In this document: positions 45,975 through 58,450 of the stretch, piece by piece | How the letters are laid out: each line of letters begins with the position of its first letter | Numbering within the stretch: position 1 is the stretch's first letter | Assembly: GCF_027887165.1 (NCBI RefSeq) | Contig: NC_077235.1 | Coordinates: forward strand, 9,929,884-9,993,883 | Source: Monodelphis domestica | Lineage: Eukaryota; Chordata; Mammalia; Didelphimorphia; Didelphidae | Direction of reading: 5' to 3' | Length of the DNA: 64,000 bases | The notes under the pieces: generated by a model | Told to the model about the DNA's origin: nothing | What the model saw: the letters and a program-made list of their open reading frames with translations, nothing else | Database searches by the model: none | Translations under genes and position numbers: made by a program

Positions 45975-48900
45975 TCTTTCCGAAATTTTTTTAAAAATTA
46001 TTTTTATTGTCATTCAGAACACACTTGCATATTGGTCACTGTTGTAAGAGAACACACATACATAAACAAAACCCCCAAATAAAACCCTAGATACACTGAT
46101 GTGAAATGCGACTCCCAACAGTTCTTTCTCTGGAGGTGGATAGCATTCCCTGTCATAAGTCTTTTAGGATTGTCTCAGATCATTGCATTGCTGAGAGTAG
46201 CCAAGTTTTCACAGATAATCATCTTCCAATATTGCTGTGACTGTGTACAGTGTTCTCCCAGTTCTATTTATTTCACTCTGCATCAGCCCCCACAAATCTT
46301 TCTAGCTTTTTCTGAAATCATCTTATCATTTGCATAGCGCAATAATATTCCATCACCAACATGTACCACACTTTGTTCAGCCATTCCCCAGTAGGTGGAT
46401 ATCCCCTCAATTTCTAATTCTTTGCCACTACAAAAAGAGCTGCTATAAATATTTTCATACAAGGAGGTCCTTTCCCCTTTTTTTAATGATCTCCTTGGGA
46501 TACAGACCAAGTAATGGTATTACCACATCAAGGGGTGGTATGTACAGTTTTATTGTCCTTTGGGAATAGTTCCAAATTGCCCGCCAGAATGTTTCCATCG
46601 TTCACAACTCCACCAACAATGCATTAATGTCCCAATATTACCACAACCCCTCTAGCATTCATTACTTTCCTTTACTGCAATATTGGCCAATCTGGTGGTG
46701 CTACCTCAGCATTGTTTTAATTTGCACTTCTCCAATCAAGAGGAATCTAGAACATGTTTATCTGATTATTGATGGCTTAGATTTCTTCTTCTGAAATTGC
46801 GTATTCATACCCTTTGCAATTGGTCAACTGAGGAATGGCTTGTATTCTTATAAATTTGACTTAGTTCTCTATAAATTTGAGAAATTAGATCTTTATCAGA
46901 GAAAGTCTCTCAGATTATTGTTTCCCTTCTAATCTTAGTTACATTAGTTTTATTTGCATAAAACCTTTTTAATTTAATATAATCAAAATAATTCATTTTG
47001 CATCGTATAATACTCTCTATCTCTTGTCCATAAATTCTTCCCATCTCCACAAATATGACAGGTAAACTATTCTGTGTTCCCCCAATTTAGTTATGGTATC
47101 ACTCTTTATATCTAAATCATATATCCATTTTGACCTTTTCTTGGTATAGGGTGTGAGACATTGATCTATATGTAGCTTCTGTCATACTGTTTTCCAATTT
47201 TCCTAGCAGTTTTTGTTAATAGTGAGTTCTTCTTCCAAAAGCTGGGATCTTTGAGTTTATCAACCAATAGGTTGCTAAGGTCATTTACCCCCTGTCTCTC
47301 ATGTATTTAATCTACTCCACTGATTTACCTTTCTGTCTCAGCCAATACCAACTTGTTTTGATGACCACTGCTTTATAATATAGTTTAAGATCTGGGACTG
47401 CAAGGCCCCCTTCCTTCTCCACAATTTTTTTCATTAGTTCCCTTGATATTCTTGACCTTTTGTTCTTCCAGATAAATTTTGTTATTATTTTTTCTAGTTT
47501 TAGAAAATAGCTTTTTGGTAGTTGTTTGATATGTATGGCACTGAATAAGTAAATTAATTTAGGCCGGATTGTCATTTTTATTATATCAGCTTGGCCTGCC
47601 CATGAACAACTAATGTTTTTTCCAATTGTTTAGATCTAGTCTTATTTGTGTGAAAAGTATTTTGTAATTTTGTTCGTATAATTCCTGTGTTTGCTTTGGC
47701 AAGTAGATTCCCAGATATTTTATATTGTTTAGAGTAATTTTAGCTGGAATTTCTCTTTCTGACTCTTGCTGCTAGACTTTGTTGGAAATATATAGAAATG
47801 GATTTATTTTATATCCTACAACTTTAATAAAGTTACTAATTATTTTGACTAGTTTTTTAGTTGATTCTCTAAGGTTCTCTAAGTGTACCATCATATTACC
47901 CACAAAGGGTGATAGTTTAGTTTCCTTGTTGCCTACTTTAATTTCTTCAGTTTGTTTTTCTTCTCTAATTGCGAAAAGCTAGCACTTCTAGTACAATATT
48001 AAATAATAGAGGTGATAATGGGCATCCCTGCTTCACTCCTGATTTTATTGGGAAGCTTCTAACTTATCCCCGTTGCAGATGATACTTCCTGAAGGTTTTT
48101 AGGTACTTCTCATTTTAAGGGATGACCCATTTATTCCTCTGCTTTCTAGTGTTTTCAGTAGAAATGCTGTTGTATTTTTCAAAGGCTTTTTCTGCATCTA
48201 TTGAGATAATCATGTGATTTCTGGTAGTTTTGTTGTTGATATGGTCAATTATGCTGATAGTTTTCCTAATATTAAACCAGCCCTACATTCCTGGTCATAG
48301 TGAATGATCCTTGTGATATATTCCTGTGGTCACCCTGCTGATATCTTATTTAAAAGTTTTGCATCTCATATTCATTAATGAAATTGGCCTATAGTTTTCT
48401 TTCTCTGTTTTTTTTTCTCCTCCTGATTTAGGCAACAGTACTATATTTATTTCACAAAAAGAATTTGGTAGGATTCTTCCTCTCCATATTTTTGCATTTA
48501 GTTTATGTAGTATTGGGATTAATTGTTCTTTAAATGTTTTATAGAACTCATTTGTGAATCCATCAGGCCCTGGGGATTTTTTCTTAGGGAATTCATTGAT
48601 GGCCTGTTCAATTTCTTTTTCTTAGATGGGATTATTTAAATATTCTGTTTCCTCTTTGTTCAATCTAAGCAATTTATATTTTTGTAAATATTCATCCATT
48701 TCACCTAGATTGCCAAATTTGTTGTCATATATTTGGGCAAAATAGCTCCTAAGGATTGCTTTGATTTCCTCCATAGAAGTGTTTTGCTTTTAATCACTCC
48801 CTCCATTCCCCTCCCTTATATTACTCCCCTTCCCACCACCACCATCACCACCACCCTTTTTATTCCCCTCCAACTTCTCTATAAGGTAAGATAGGATTCT

Positions 48901-49062
48901 ATACCCCCAAAGAATCTGACTGTTACCAATGAGAATAAAGCTTAAATATTACCCATCACCACCCTTATCCTCCCCTCCATTTTTCCCTGTGCCTCTTTCT
49001 GTGATATAATTTCCCATATTTTAGCTCTCTTCTCATTTCTCTCAGTGCAATCCTCTTTTTCT

Positions 49063-49106
<44 letters not shown>

Positions 49107-50905
49107 CATATCATCCTAAACACCTTACTTCTACACCCTCCTCTGTCTATGTATACTTCTAACTACTATGATAATGATAACACTTTGACTTTATTGAATC
49201 ATTTAAATTTTTTCTCTTATTTACCTTTTTATGGTTCTCTTGAATTTTGTATTTGGACATCAAATTTTCTCTTTAGGGCTGGTCTTTTCTTCAGGAATGC
49301 TTGGAAATCTTCTATTTTATTAAATGACCATATTTTCCACTGAAAGAATATCATCATTTTTGATGGGTAGGTGATTCTTGGTTGTAAACATGGTTCTCTT
49401 GCCTTCTAGAATATTATATTGCAAGCCTCTCAGTCCTTCACTGTGGAAGGTGGCAGACCCTTGTAATACTGCCTGGAACTCCATGATATTTGAATCCTTT
49501 CTTCCTGTCTGCTTCCACTATTTTCTCCTTGGTCTGGGAGGCCTTGACCTTGGCTATAATATTCCTGGGAGTCATCATTTGGGGATTTATTACAGGAGGT
49601 GATCTTTTGATTCTTTTAATGTCTAGTTTATCTTCTTTCTTGTTCAAGAGTATCAGGGTAATTTCCTTTGATAATTTCTTGTAATATGATGCCTAGATTT
49701 TTTTCCATGACTTTCCAGTAGTCCAGTTATTCTTATATTGTTTCTCTTTGATCAATTTTTGAGGTAAGTTGTTTTTTAATGAGATATTTCATATTTTGTA
49801 TTATCTCTTCATTCTTTAAATTTGGTTTTATTGTTTCTTGATGTCTTGTGAAGTCATTAGCTTTTATTTGCCCAATTCTAATTTATAAAGATTTTTTTTC
49901 TTCCATAATCTTTTGATCCTCATTTTCCATTTGGTCCATTCTACTTTTCATGGAACTCTTTTCCTCCCCTTCTTTGGATTCTTTAATCTCGTTAGTAAAT
50001 TCTACTTTTCATGGACTTCTTTTCCCAGTAGGTCAATTTTTTTTTATGAAACTCTTTTCTTCACTGGACTTTTGTGCCCTTTTCCCACTTGACTAATTTT
50101 GTTTTTGAAGCTGTTCTTTTCTTTTTTGCAGTATTTCCATTTCCTTTCCCCATTTTTCTTCCACCTCTCTTTTTTATTTTGATTTGATATCTCTCTTATT
50201 TGATTTTAAATTCCTTTTAAAGCTCTTCTAGTGCCTGAGATCAATACCCATACATCTTTGAAGTTTTGCATGTGGTTGCTTTGCTTTCACTGTTCCCCAC
50301 TGAATTTGTGCCTTGTTCTTCTTTGTTTCTATACAAATTTTCTGTGGTTAGGTGTTTCTTTCTCTGTTTGCTCATTTTACCAGCCCCTCCTTTTTTTGCC
50401 TGTGGACTGGGAGTTCTGAAAACTGCTGCTTCTGTCTCCTCTGCTAATGACTTGGAGGACAGAGCACTGTGACCTATTTTGCCCAGGTACTATGGGCTTC
50501 ATCACAAATCAGGCCTTAAAAGGCCAACCACTACAGACTTCAGGGCCTCACGGAGGCTGGTGCCAGGGATTGGGACTTCAGGGGATTGATGAGGGGTGTT
50601 CTGCTGTTAAATTCCTGGGATCCCAAAATTGGTCTATGCCCAGGTTTGGAATCTGGCACAGTAGGTGAGAGGGTTGGTCAGCACTTCTCTGTGCACATTT
50701 TTACTTCTGCTTCCCCCCTTATCTGGTGAAAATAGACTCTCTGCCTACCTTCAAAGTTGTTTTCCATAGGAGAGGCCCTTTACTCCATCTCCCTTTTGGA
50801 TATGTGACTTAATTTGTTTTGAGATGATATTTTAAAGTTGGCTTGGAAGTATTCTTGGAGCAGTTCAATCTTTTGCTGCTACTAAGCTTCCATCTTGGCT
50901 CCTCT
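45975..50905 (-). mobile_element. L1, minus strand, 5' UTR to 3' UTR with internal loss
   Basis: The 5' end on the minus strand is GAGGAGCCAAGATGGAAGCT at about 50905-50880, followed by a GC-richer 5' UTR. ORF1 remnants include NIIAKVKASQTKEKIVEA near 49500. ORF2 and a 3' UTR end at about 45975. The join at about 48780 goes from the reverse-transcriptase N-terminal region straight to the ORF1-ORF2 spacer (GTTTTGCTTTTAATCACT). About 1 kb encoding the endonuclease, present in the copy at 24360-26160, is missing. A TA microsatellite lies at 49066-49104. Confidence 0.85.
49066..49104. repeat. TA microsatellite inside L1
   Basis: About 19 TA units lie in the L1 spacer region. Confidence 0.9.
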
Positions 50906-51365
50906 ACCTCCAACTGAGGGTTTTTAAAGGCAAGGGGAGATATAGACCTTTTTGTAGGCAGCAGGGGAGAATACAGTAGGTAGAGACAGAAAGTTGGTGG
51001 GGATGATAGAGGATAGTCTTCTGGAGAAGATAGGATGGAATGGGATCACGTGAACATTTAGAGAGGTCTGTCTTGGCAAGGAAAAGGGCCACCTCTTCAT
51101 CTGAAACAGGAGTGAAGGACCCAGTAGTAGGGAAAGACTTATGATTGATGCATGATGAGGTGATGGAAAGAAGAGGGAAGTCTCAAGGAGAATGGCCTCA
51201 ATTTTTTTCAGTGAAGTATAAGGCAAAGTCCTCAGCTTAGGGTGTGTGGGGGGGAAAGAGGTGCCCTGAGAGGCTTGAGGATGGCATAAAAAGGTTTGGA
51301 TAATTATGTTATTGCAGTGAGGGCCCAGTTGAAAGTATAGAACATGGATTTTTAACAGACTCAGT
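50906..51365 (-). mobile_element. L2 LINE, continuation (5' of the reverse transcriptase), minus strand
   Basis: The minus-strand frame 50904-51092 reads MALFLAKTDLSKCSRDPIPS followed by YLLQK, the L2 segment before the SYRPISLL block. It joins the part at 42640-42804 once the L1s are removed. Confidence 0.75.
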
Positions 51366-51369
51366 CAGC

Positions 51370-51735
51370 AAGATTTTTGTGATTTTCTTTTTAAAAGATA
51401 TTTTATTTTACCAATTCCATGTAATAATGATTTTCCACATCCATTTTCTGAAGTTATAAGATCCAGATGTCTCCCTCTCTTGCTTCCCTCCCCATTCCAG
51501 GAGATGGTAAGCAATTTGATTTGGGTTATACATGTATTATCATGCAAAACTCATCTCCATATTGTTCATTGTTGTAATAAAATACTCATTTAATCTGAAA
51601 CCCCAAAATAAAAGCCTAGATAAACTAAAGTGAAAAATTGTATGCTTTGATCTGCATTCCGACTTCAACAGTTCTTTCTCTGGCAGTGGATAGCATTTTT
51701 TGTCATAAGTCCTTCAGAATTGTCCTGGGTCGATG
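51370..51735 (-). mobile_element. L1 3' UTR, minus strand (first part of a split copy)
   Basis: The antisense L1 3' UTR runs from ATTTTATTTTACCAATTCCA to CATAAGTCCTTCAGAATTGT. The copy resumes at about 52670 after an opposite-strand L1 insertion. Confidence 0.8.
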
Positions 51736-52669
51736 CCTGAAGAACTATAAAATAGTACGGACCTAGAGACCCAGCAATACCATTACTAGGTTTGCATACA
51801 AAGAGATAAAAAAGAAGGGCCTGTATGTACATAAATATTGTATTTTTAATATGTGAATATATGTAATGTATAAAAGATGTGAAAATACAGAAAAGATTTG
51901 GAGAGTAAGGGGATCCCCATCAACTTGAGAATGACTGAGTAAATCGTAGTATATGATCATAATGGAATATTATTGTGTTGTAAGAAGTAAGGCAGTAGGA
52001 GGCCAGAAAAACCTGGAAATGCCTACACTAACTAAAGCAGAGTTAAATAAGCAGAACCAGGAGAACGTTGTAGAGTGACTGGAATACAGTACAATGAACA
52101 ACAGATAATTTAGCTATTCTTAGCAAAATAAAGATCTAAAACTATCCGAAAGAACTCATGATAAAAAATGCCATCTGGGGGTGGGGTGGGCAGCTGGGTT
52201 GCTCAGTGGATTGAGAGTCAGGCCTAGAGATGGGAGGTCCTGGGTTCAAATGTGGTCTCAGACACTTCCCAGCTGTGTGACTCTGGGCAAGTCACTTGAC
52301 CCCCATTGCCTAGCCCTTACCACTCTTCTGCCTTGGAACCAATACATAGTATTGATTCTAAGACAGAATGTAAGGGGTTAAAATAAAAAAAATGCCATCT
52401 GCTTCCAGAGAAAGAGAATTGAGTATAAATCCAAACCAAAGAAAACTTTTTACACTTTCTTAATTTTTTTCTATTTGAGTTTCCTTCCATAAAAGGATTA
52501 TTATGGGGAAATGTTTTAACATGATTTGTACATGTACAATCTATATGAGATTGCTTACCATCTCAAGGGGAGTGGGAGGTTGTGAAGGAGGGAGGGAATA
52601 AATTCAAGGCAATATTCTTTGAAAAATGTTGGAAACTTTTTACATATAATTGGTGGGAAATTAAATTAT
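51736..52669 (+). mobile_element. L1 3'-end fragment, plus strand, inserted in a minus-strand L1
   Basis: Sense L1 3' text (AATGGAATATTATTGTGTTG, GCAGAACCAGGAGAACGTTG) ends in AATTGGTGGGAAATTAAATT. The minus-strand L1 reads on from TGCTGAGAATAGCTAAGACT. A SINE interrupts it. Confidence 0.75.
52178..52386 (+). repeat. Marsupial-type tRNA-derived SINE with exact target duplication
   Basis: Full-length copy flanked by the perfect 15-bp duplication AAAAAATGCCATCTG (52163-52177 and 52387-52401). Confidence 0.95.
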
Positions 52670-54848
52670 ATTGCTGAGAATAGCTAAGACTTTCACAGCT
52701 GAGTATTGTGCAATATTGCTATTACTGTGTATCATGTTCTGGTTCTGCTTATTTCCCTCTGCATCAGTTCATGTAGGTCTTTCCAGCTTTTTCTTAAATC
52801 ATTCTGTTTGTAATTTCTTACAACACAATAGTATTCCATCATCATCATCATATACCACAATTTGTTTAGCCAATCTCCAATTGAGGGACATACCCTCAAT
52901 TTCCAAATCTTTGTCATCACAAAAAGGGCTGCTATAGTTTTTTAGAAGTAGGGATACTCTTTGGGATACAGACTTGGTAGTGGTATTACTGGATCAAAAG
53001 GCATGCAGTTTTTATAGCCGTTTGATTATAGTTCCAAATTGTCCTCCAGAATGGTAGGATCAATTCCCAGCTTCAGCAAAAATGCATTAGTGTCTCAATT
53101 TTGGTATATCCCCTCCAACATTTATCACTTTCTTTTACTATCAGATTGTTGTTTTAATTTGCATTTCTCTAATCAAGAGGGATTTAGAGCATTTTTTTGT
53201 CTGATTATGGATAGCTTTGATTTCTTCATCTGAAAACTGCAAGTTCATATCCTTTGACCATTTGTTACTTGGGAATGGATTTTATTCTTATAAATTTAAC
53301 TTAGTTCTCTATATATTTGAGAAATGAGATCTTTATCAGAGAAATTTGTCTTATATTTTCCCCTAGTTTGTTGTTTCCCTTCTAATATTGGTTGCATTGG
53401 TTTTGTCTATACAATACCTTTTTAATCTAATATAATCAAAATTATTCACTTTATATCTTTTAATACTCTCTATCTCTTGTTTGGTCATAAATTCCTCCCT
53501 TCTCTGTAGATCTGATGGGTAAACTATTCTTTGTTCTACTAATTTACTTATGGTAGAATTGTTTTTGTCTAATTTATGTGCCCATTTTGACCTTATCTTG
53601 ATATAGGGTGTGAGATACTGCTCTATACCTAGTTCATGTCATACTATTTTTCACTTTTCCTAGCAATTTTTGTCATATAAGTGAGTTCTTATTCTAAAAG
53701 CTATGATCCTTGGGTTTATCACACACTAGATGGCTATGGTCATTTACCCTATATCTATTCCATTGATCCACATTCTATCTCTTAGCCAGTCCTAGATTGT
53801 TTTGATGATCACTGCTTTATAGGACAGTTTGAGATCTGGGACTGCAAGGCCACCTTCCTTCACATTTCCCCCCAATTAATTCCTTAGATATTCTTGACCT
53901 TTTGTTCTTGTAGATAAATTTTACTATTTTTTCTAGTTTTATAAAACAATTTTTGGTAGTTTGGTTGGTATGGCACTGAAAAAGTAAATTAATTTGGGTA
54001 GAACTGTCATTTTTAGTATATTAACTTGTTCTACCCAGGAGCAATCGATGTTTTCCCGGTTGTTGCGATCCAGTTTTCATGGGGTGGCGAGTTTTTCGTA
54101 GTGGGGTTCCCATAGGGTCCTGGGTTTTGTCTGGGCGCGTAGATTCCGAAGTGGTTTGTAAGGGCGAGGTTGATTTTCAAAGGGATTTCTCTTTCTCCAT
54201 CTTGCTGCAGCGATGTGTTGGAGGTAGAGAAACGCTGATGACTGATGTGGGTTGATTTGGTATCCTGCAACTCTGCTGAAGTTGTGGATTATTTTCCCGG
54301 GCTCTGTGGTTGACGGTCTAGGATTCACTTGGAAGTCCAGCACAACATCATCTGCGAGGGCCCATAGCTTGGCCTCCTCGTTGCCTGTTTTCATACCTTC
54401 ACTCTCTTTTTCCTTCTCTCATTGCTCCGCCGGGGGTTTCTAGTGCAATGTTAAATCAGGGAGGAGATCCCTGGCACCCCCGTTTCTTTCCTCCTCTCAT
54501 TTGAAAGGCTCGCAGTTCATCCCAATTGCAGATGATGCTTGCTGATGCTTTTAGATATATAGATATACAGTTTAGATATATACTGTTTATTATTTTTAGG
54601 AAAGACCCTTCTATTCTTATACTTTCTAGTGTTTTCAATAGGAATGGGTGTTGTATTTTATCAAAGGCTTTTTCTGCATCTAATGAGATAATCATGTGAT
54701 TTTTGTCGGTTTGCTTATTAATATGGTGAATTATGTGGATGGTTTTCCTAATATTGAACCATCCTTGCATTCCTGGTATGAATCCTGCCTGGTCACAGTG
54801 AATAGTCCTTGTGATATACTGCTATAGTCTCTGCCAGTGTGTGGAGTG
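52670..54848 (-). mobile_element. L1, minus strand (second part of split copy), 3' UTR to ORF2 reverse transcriptase
   Basis: Minus-strand 54456-54770 encodes [19 protein letters not shown] and [18 protein letters not shown], the L1 reverse-transcriptase core. The copy ends at the LTR that starts at 54849. Between about 54055 and 54520 the sequence follows the L1 protein only loosely and is unusually GC-rich (see findings). Confidence 0.85.
54055..54520 (-). other. Anomalous GC-rich divergent patch inside L1 ORF2
   Basis: The patch sits between ordinary AT-rich L1 sequence on both sides. The minus-strand frames still align with L1 (GNEEAKL, ADD, GYQINPH.SSAF, GIYAPRQ), but many A/T positions are G/C, giving local text such as GGCGCGTAGATTCCGAAGTG. 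The FADD core reads LADD. The neighbouring parts of the same copy do not show this. Confidence 0.7.
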
Positions 54849-55068
54849 GAATTTTTGGGTGCTCATTATCCCATGAATCACTCTAATGAGCAGACAGGAG
54901 GCTTGGTAAGATGCTTGCAGAGCTCATGTGGCTTTATTCAGGGGTATAGGGGGCCATAGGGTGAGGGAGCCCTGTCTGGAGAGATGTCTCAGAAACAGTG
55001 TCCTCAGGTGAAGGGCCCAGAGAGACAGAGACAGACAGAGAGAAAGACAGAGACAGAGACAGAGACAA

Positions 55069-55105
<37 letters not shown>

Positions 55106-56170
55106 GTAGGACCACTCTAGAGAGACCTCTCAGAAACATTGGATACGGGTGCTCAAGTTCACTCAGAATTTATAGGGATCTGACGCAATACTATGTTTTC
55201 TTTCCCACCACCTGAGTGTGACATAATGCTTTTGTATGTTAGGTTTCTTGATCTCGTTCTGTCCTCCCCAAGTTTTCCCCATGCCCCCAAGCCTGTGGGA
55301 GCATTCCTTAAGTTGAATGAACACTTCGACCTGGCCAAGGTCTTTGAGGCTGCAGCATTTGGGGCACATAGTGAAGATGCTAATTTGTAAGTTGCAGGAT
55401 TTCTGTCACAGGAGTGAGGCCACCCAAACCTCTTTGGAGGGACACAAAGAGAAGGGGTGGGAGTCTCTCTTAGCCACATTTGAAGAGTGTCTTAAAGGCC
55501 TATATTTATGTCTTAGTATATTTGAAGCCGCTTGGGGATGGGCACTTCTCTACTCTTCGTGGGGAGAGATGGGTACCTAACTCCCACTAATTTGCTGTAG
55601 GAAGTGCCTCCCCTTGCTTGTGCAGGGACCCCCAAGGCTATTCCTTGGTCCACTGTGGCAAAGTGGGGAAAAGGCTTCCTTAATAAGGCTGAATGCTCTC
55701 TGATGCTCTCATTTCGCTGCTCAGGCTTGCTCCCAACACTGGGGTAATCAGAAATGTCCTCAGGTACTCATATCCGTATCCGGCAATCTCAAATTCATAG
55801 CAGCCTGCCCATTCTTCCTTCAAGTTTGTAACAATTAGGAACAGGATCAAGTTATAATTGTTAATGAGCTGGTAGAGGGTAAAAGCCTTGTTCCATTCTT
55901 AGTTTTTGGGACTGCCTGTCCAACCTCGTGACTCGGTTGACCAATAGGCACAGGAGGGCCCAGTTTGGTGCGGAGGGCAAAGATATTTCAAACTGTTCTG
56001 AAGACCAGCCAGCTGTCTGACATTTTTACACTGAGGTCTCTCCAGGAGACAGCATAAGTCTATCTGGATTGTCTGCTGTCCCTCCCTCACATGGAGTTCA
56101 TACTTTTTGTTCTCCTCTTCTGAGTCTGTTTGTAGTGGTCCTGTGTTTTGGTTTTTCAAAATGGCCACAA
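54849..56170 (-). mobile_element. LTR-like fossil ERV sequence
   Basis: It starts TGTGTGGAGTGG at the break in the host L1. About 150 bp are like the left end of the solo LTR at 18833, including AATCACTCTAATGAGCAGAC. An AATAAAG on the minus strand near 54945 fits an LTR poly(A) signal. The right boundary is unclear and the later part may belong to something else. The family is not assigned. It is younger than the L1 it interrupts. Confidence 0.45.
55022..55105. repeat. CAGA/GA simple repeat
   Basis: AGACAGAGA-type units and four to five CAGA units lie within the LTR-like sequence. Confidence 0.85.
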
Positions 56171-56174
56171 TATT

Positions 56175-56560
56175 ATTTTAAAAAAATCCAAACAACCACA
56201 GTTCTTTGTCTCACCCCCATCCTCAAAATCTGATGATCAGATGTACTTAAAATCCTTGTAGAAAACAGAAAATATTAGTGTGGGAGAAGGCTCAATTTCT
56301 GGTCATAACTGTAATGGTCAGTCTTGGCCCCAGAGAAGAGAGAAGGAAATGTGTTTCTCTCCCTTTGCTGGAGAAGGCAGGATGCTGGGCATCATGGGTG
56401 CAGGTTAGCCTGTCAGTTACTGCACAGGTCTTGCAGAATTGTTTTTCGTTGTTATTGGGGCCCTTAACCTTTCTGGATCTCTGTAAACTGAGAGGATTAT
56501 ATTGGGTAACTCAGATTCCTTCCAGCTATAGATCCATGATCCTGTGACTCACTGGCGGAG
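56175..56560. other. No gene recognised
   Basis: The wording around 56300-56380 (GGTCAGTCTTGGCCCCAGAG) may come from an old LINE 3' end. This is not supported enough to name. Confidence 0.35.
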
Positions 56561-56589
56561 TGTGTGGGGGTGGTGGAGGTGTTTTTTGG

Positions 56590-57400
56590 TTGTTTCTGTA
56601 GTGTCCAGCTCTTCATGATCCCATTTGGGGTTTTCTTTTTTTTTAATTTAATTTAATTTTTTCCTTTTAAACATTATTTTATTTGGTCATTTTCGAACAT
56701 TATTCATTGGGAAAAAAAGATCATTTTCTCCCCCTCCCCCCCCCCGCCACCCCTCCCATAGCCGATACACGATTCCACTGGGTATCACATGTGTCCTTGA
56801 TCCGAACCCATTTCCATGTTGTTGGTATCTGCATTAGGGTGTTCATTCAGAGTCTCTCCTCAGTCATATCCCCTCCAACCCTGTAGTCAAGCAGTTGCTT
56901 TTCATCGGTGTTTTTATTCCCACAGTTTGTCCTCTGCTTGTGGATAGTGTTTTTTAGATCCCTGCAGATTGTTCAGGGACATTGTAAAGCCACTAATGGA
57001 GAAGTCCATTACGTTCGATTGTACCACAGTGTATTAGTCTCTGTGTACAATGTTCTCCTGGTTCTGCTCCTCTCGCTCTGCATGACTTCCTGGAGGTTGT
57101 TCCAGTCTCCATGGAACTCCTCCACTTTATTATTCCTTTGAGCACAATAGTATTCCATCACCAACATATACCACAATTTGTTCAGCCATTCCCCAATGGA
57201 ATATTTGGGGTTCTCTTGGCAAAGATACTGGAGTGGTTTGCCATGTTCTTCTCTGGCTCATTTATAGGTGGGGGCACTAAGGCAGTCAGAGGTAAAGTGA
57301 CTTGCCCAGGATCATGCAACTAGTAAGTATCAGAGGCCAGATTTGAATTAAAGTCTTCCTGACTCCAAGACCAGCACTCTGTCTGCTCTGCCGCCCCTCC
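56590..57400 (-). repeat. MAR1-like SINE split by an L1
   Basis: The halves 56590-56637 (CAGCTCTTCATGATCCCATT) and 57201-57400 (TTGGCAAAGATACTGGAGTG, AGTGACTTGCCCAGGATCAT) join into one MAR1 copy when the L1 3' end at 56638-57200 is removed. Confidence 0.8.
56638..57200 (-). mobile_element. 5'-truncated L1 3' end, minus strand, young-looking
   Basis: A poly(T) start (minus-strand poly(A)) is followed by a well-preserved L1 3' UTR through TATACCACAATTTGTTCAGC. Flanks CCATTTGGGGTTTTCTT and ATATTTGGGGTTCTCTT share a 10-bp core, the target duplication. Confidence 0.85.
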
Positions 57401-57721
57401 CTAGAGTAGGGATGGAAGTTTAGGGTAGGCTATGTAGAAGTGACTCATGTAAAAATAAAAGGTGCAGTGTTTGTGCACCATCCCCAGACCCCTCTGAGCT
57501 ATGGTCTTTTTTTAACAAGAAAAAGATCATTTGTTTTTCTTTTAATTTTTGCTTTAAAGCTTACGAAGTTTTGTATTCCTAGTAAGCCTATCAGATAAGT
57601 CATACATATATTATATAGAGCCTATTCAAAAGAGCCCGTGATTATTTATAAAGCTAGTAAATGAAATGGCTCGAGCACAATTGAAACCCCAGTTTCCTCC
57701 TGACTACAAGTTCAGTTGTGA

Positions 57722-57900
57722 GGGGGTAGCCAGGTGGCTCAGTGGATAGTGAGCCAGGCCTAGAGATGGGAGGTCTTGGGTTCAAATGTGGCCTCCCCCA
57801 GACACTTCCTAGCTGTGTGACCCTAGCCAAATCCAAATCACTTAACCCCAGATTCTAGGGCAGAAGGTAAGGGCTTAAAAAAATTAACAACAGAAAAAGA
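57722..57900 (+). repeat. Marsupial-type tRNA-derived SINE, internally shortened
   Basis: The copy reads GGTAGCCAGGTGGCTCAGTG ... GCAGAAGGTAAGGGCTTAAA and lacks part of its middle. Flanks TCAGTTGTGA and TCAATTGTGA form the duplication. Confidence 0.85.
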
Positions 57901-58189
57901 ATCAATTGTGAATTGAGATGTGAAAATCAAGACACAAAATTATAGCCTTGTTGAGGACCTTCTAAAGTCTTATTCAAGAGAAAAGGTCAGTTGAATTTTG
58001 CAGGGCGGAGTGAGGCAGTATTTGGCATTGCCATTCTTGGGAGGTTAGCACCTCAGCCTTCAAAGAATGGGAGTTCAGGATCTCCCAAAGGGCTAGGGAG
58101 AGGTACTTGGTGGGTGTGAACAGGCTGCAACATATTACAAAGAGGAGTCACTGTGGGAGGATTGATGGTGATAGTATGGAGCACTTAGC

Positions 58190-58450
58190 TTGGAGTACTC
58201 AACTAGTAGCCCAAGGAGCTGAGTTCAAATCCATCAGAGAAATGCATTCAATATTTCCAGAGACTGGAAAAAAAAAAGAGGGGCCCGTCACACAGTTCAA
58301 GTGAGGAGTAACTATTGGCCTGCCCATATGTCCCATTGGCATCTTTGAAATGTCAAGAGAACTAGCAGAAGGTGTCCAGCATGTTGGAAGGACCAAGGCA
58401 AGAGGCACACGGAGGTGCACGCTCAATGAGATCCCAGCTCCACCAGAACA
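58190..58450 (+). pseudogene. NOX1: Possible further NOX1 exon remnants
   Basis: Two faint matches to the extracellular loop of NOX1, which precedes the SWKW motif. Near 58200 one frame gives LVAQGAE against the NOX motif LVRGQTEE. Near 58390-58445 another gives RRCTLNEIPAPPE against RRPKFEGHPPE. Frames and order are not [10 protein letters not shown], so this is tentative and could be chance. Confidence 0.25.
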
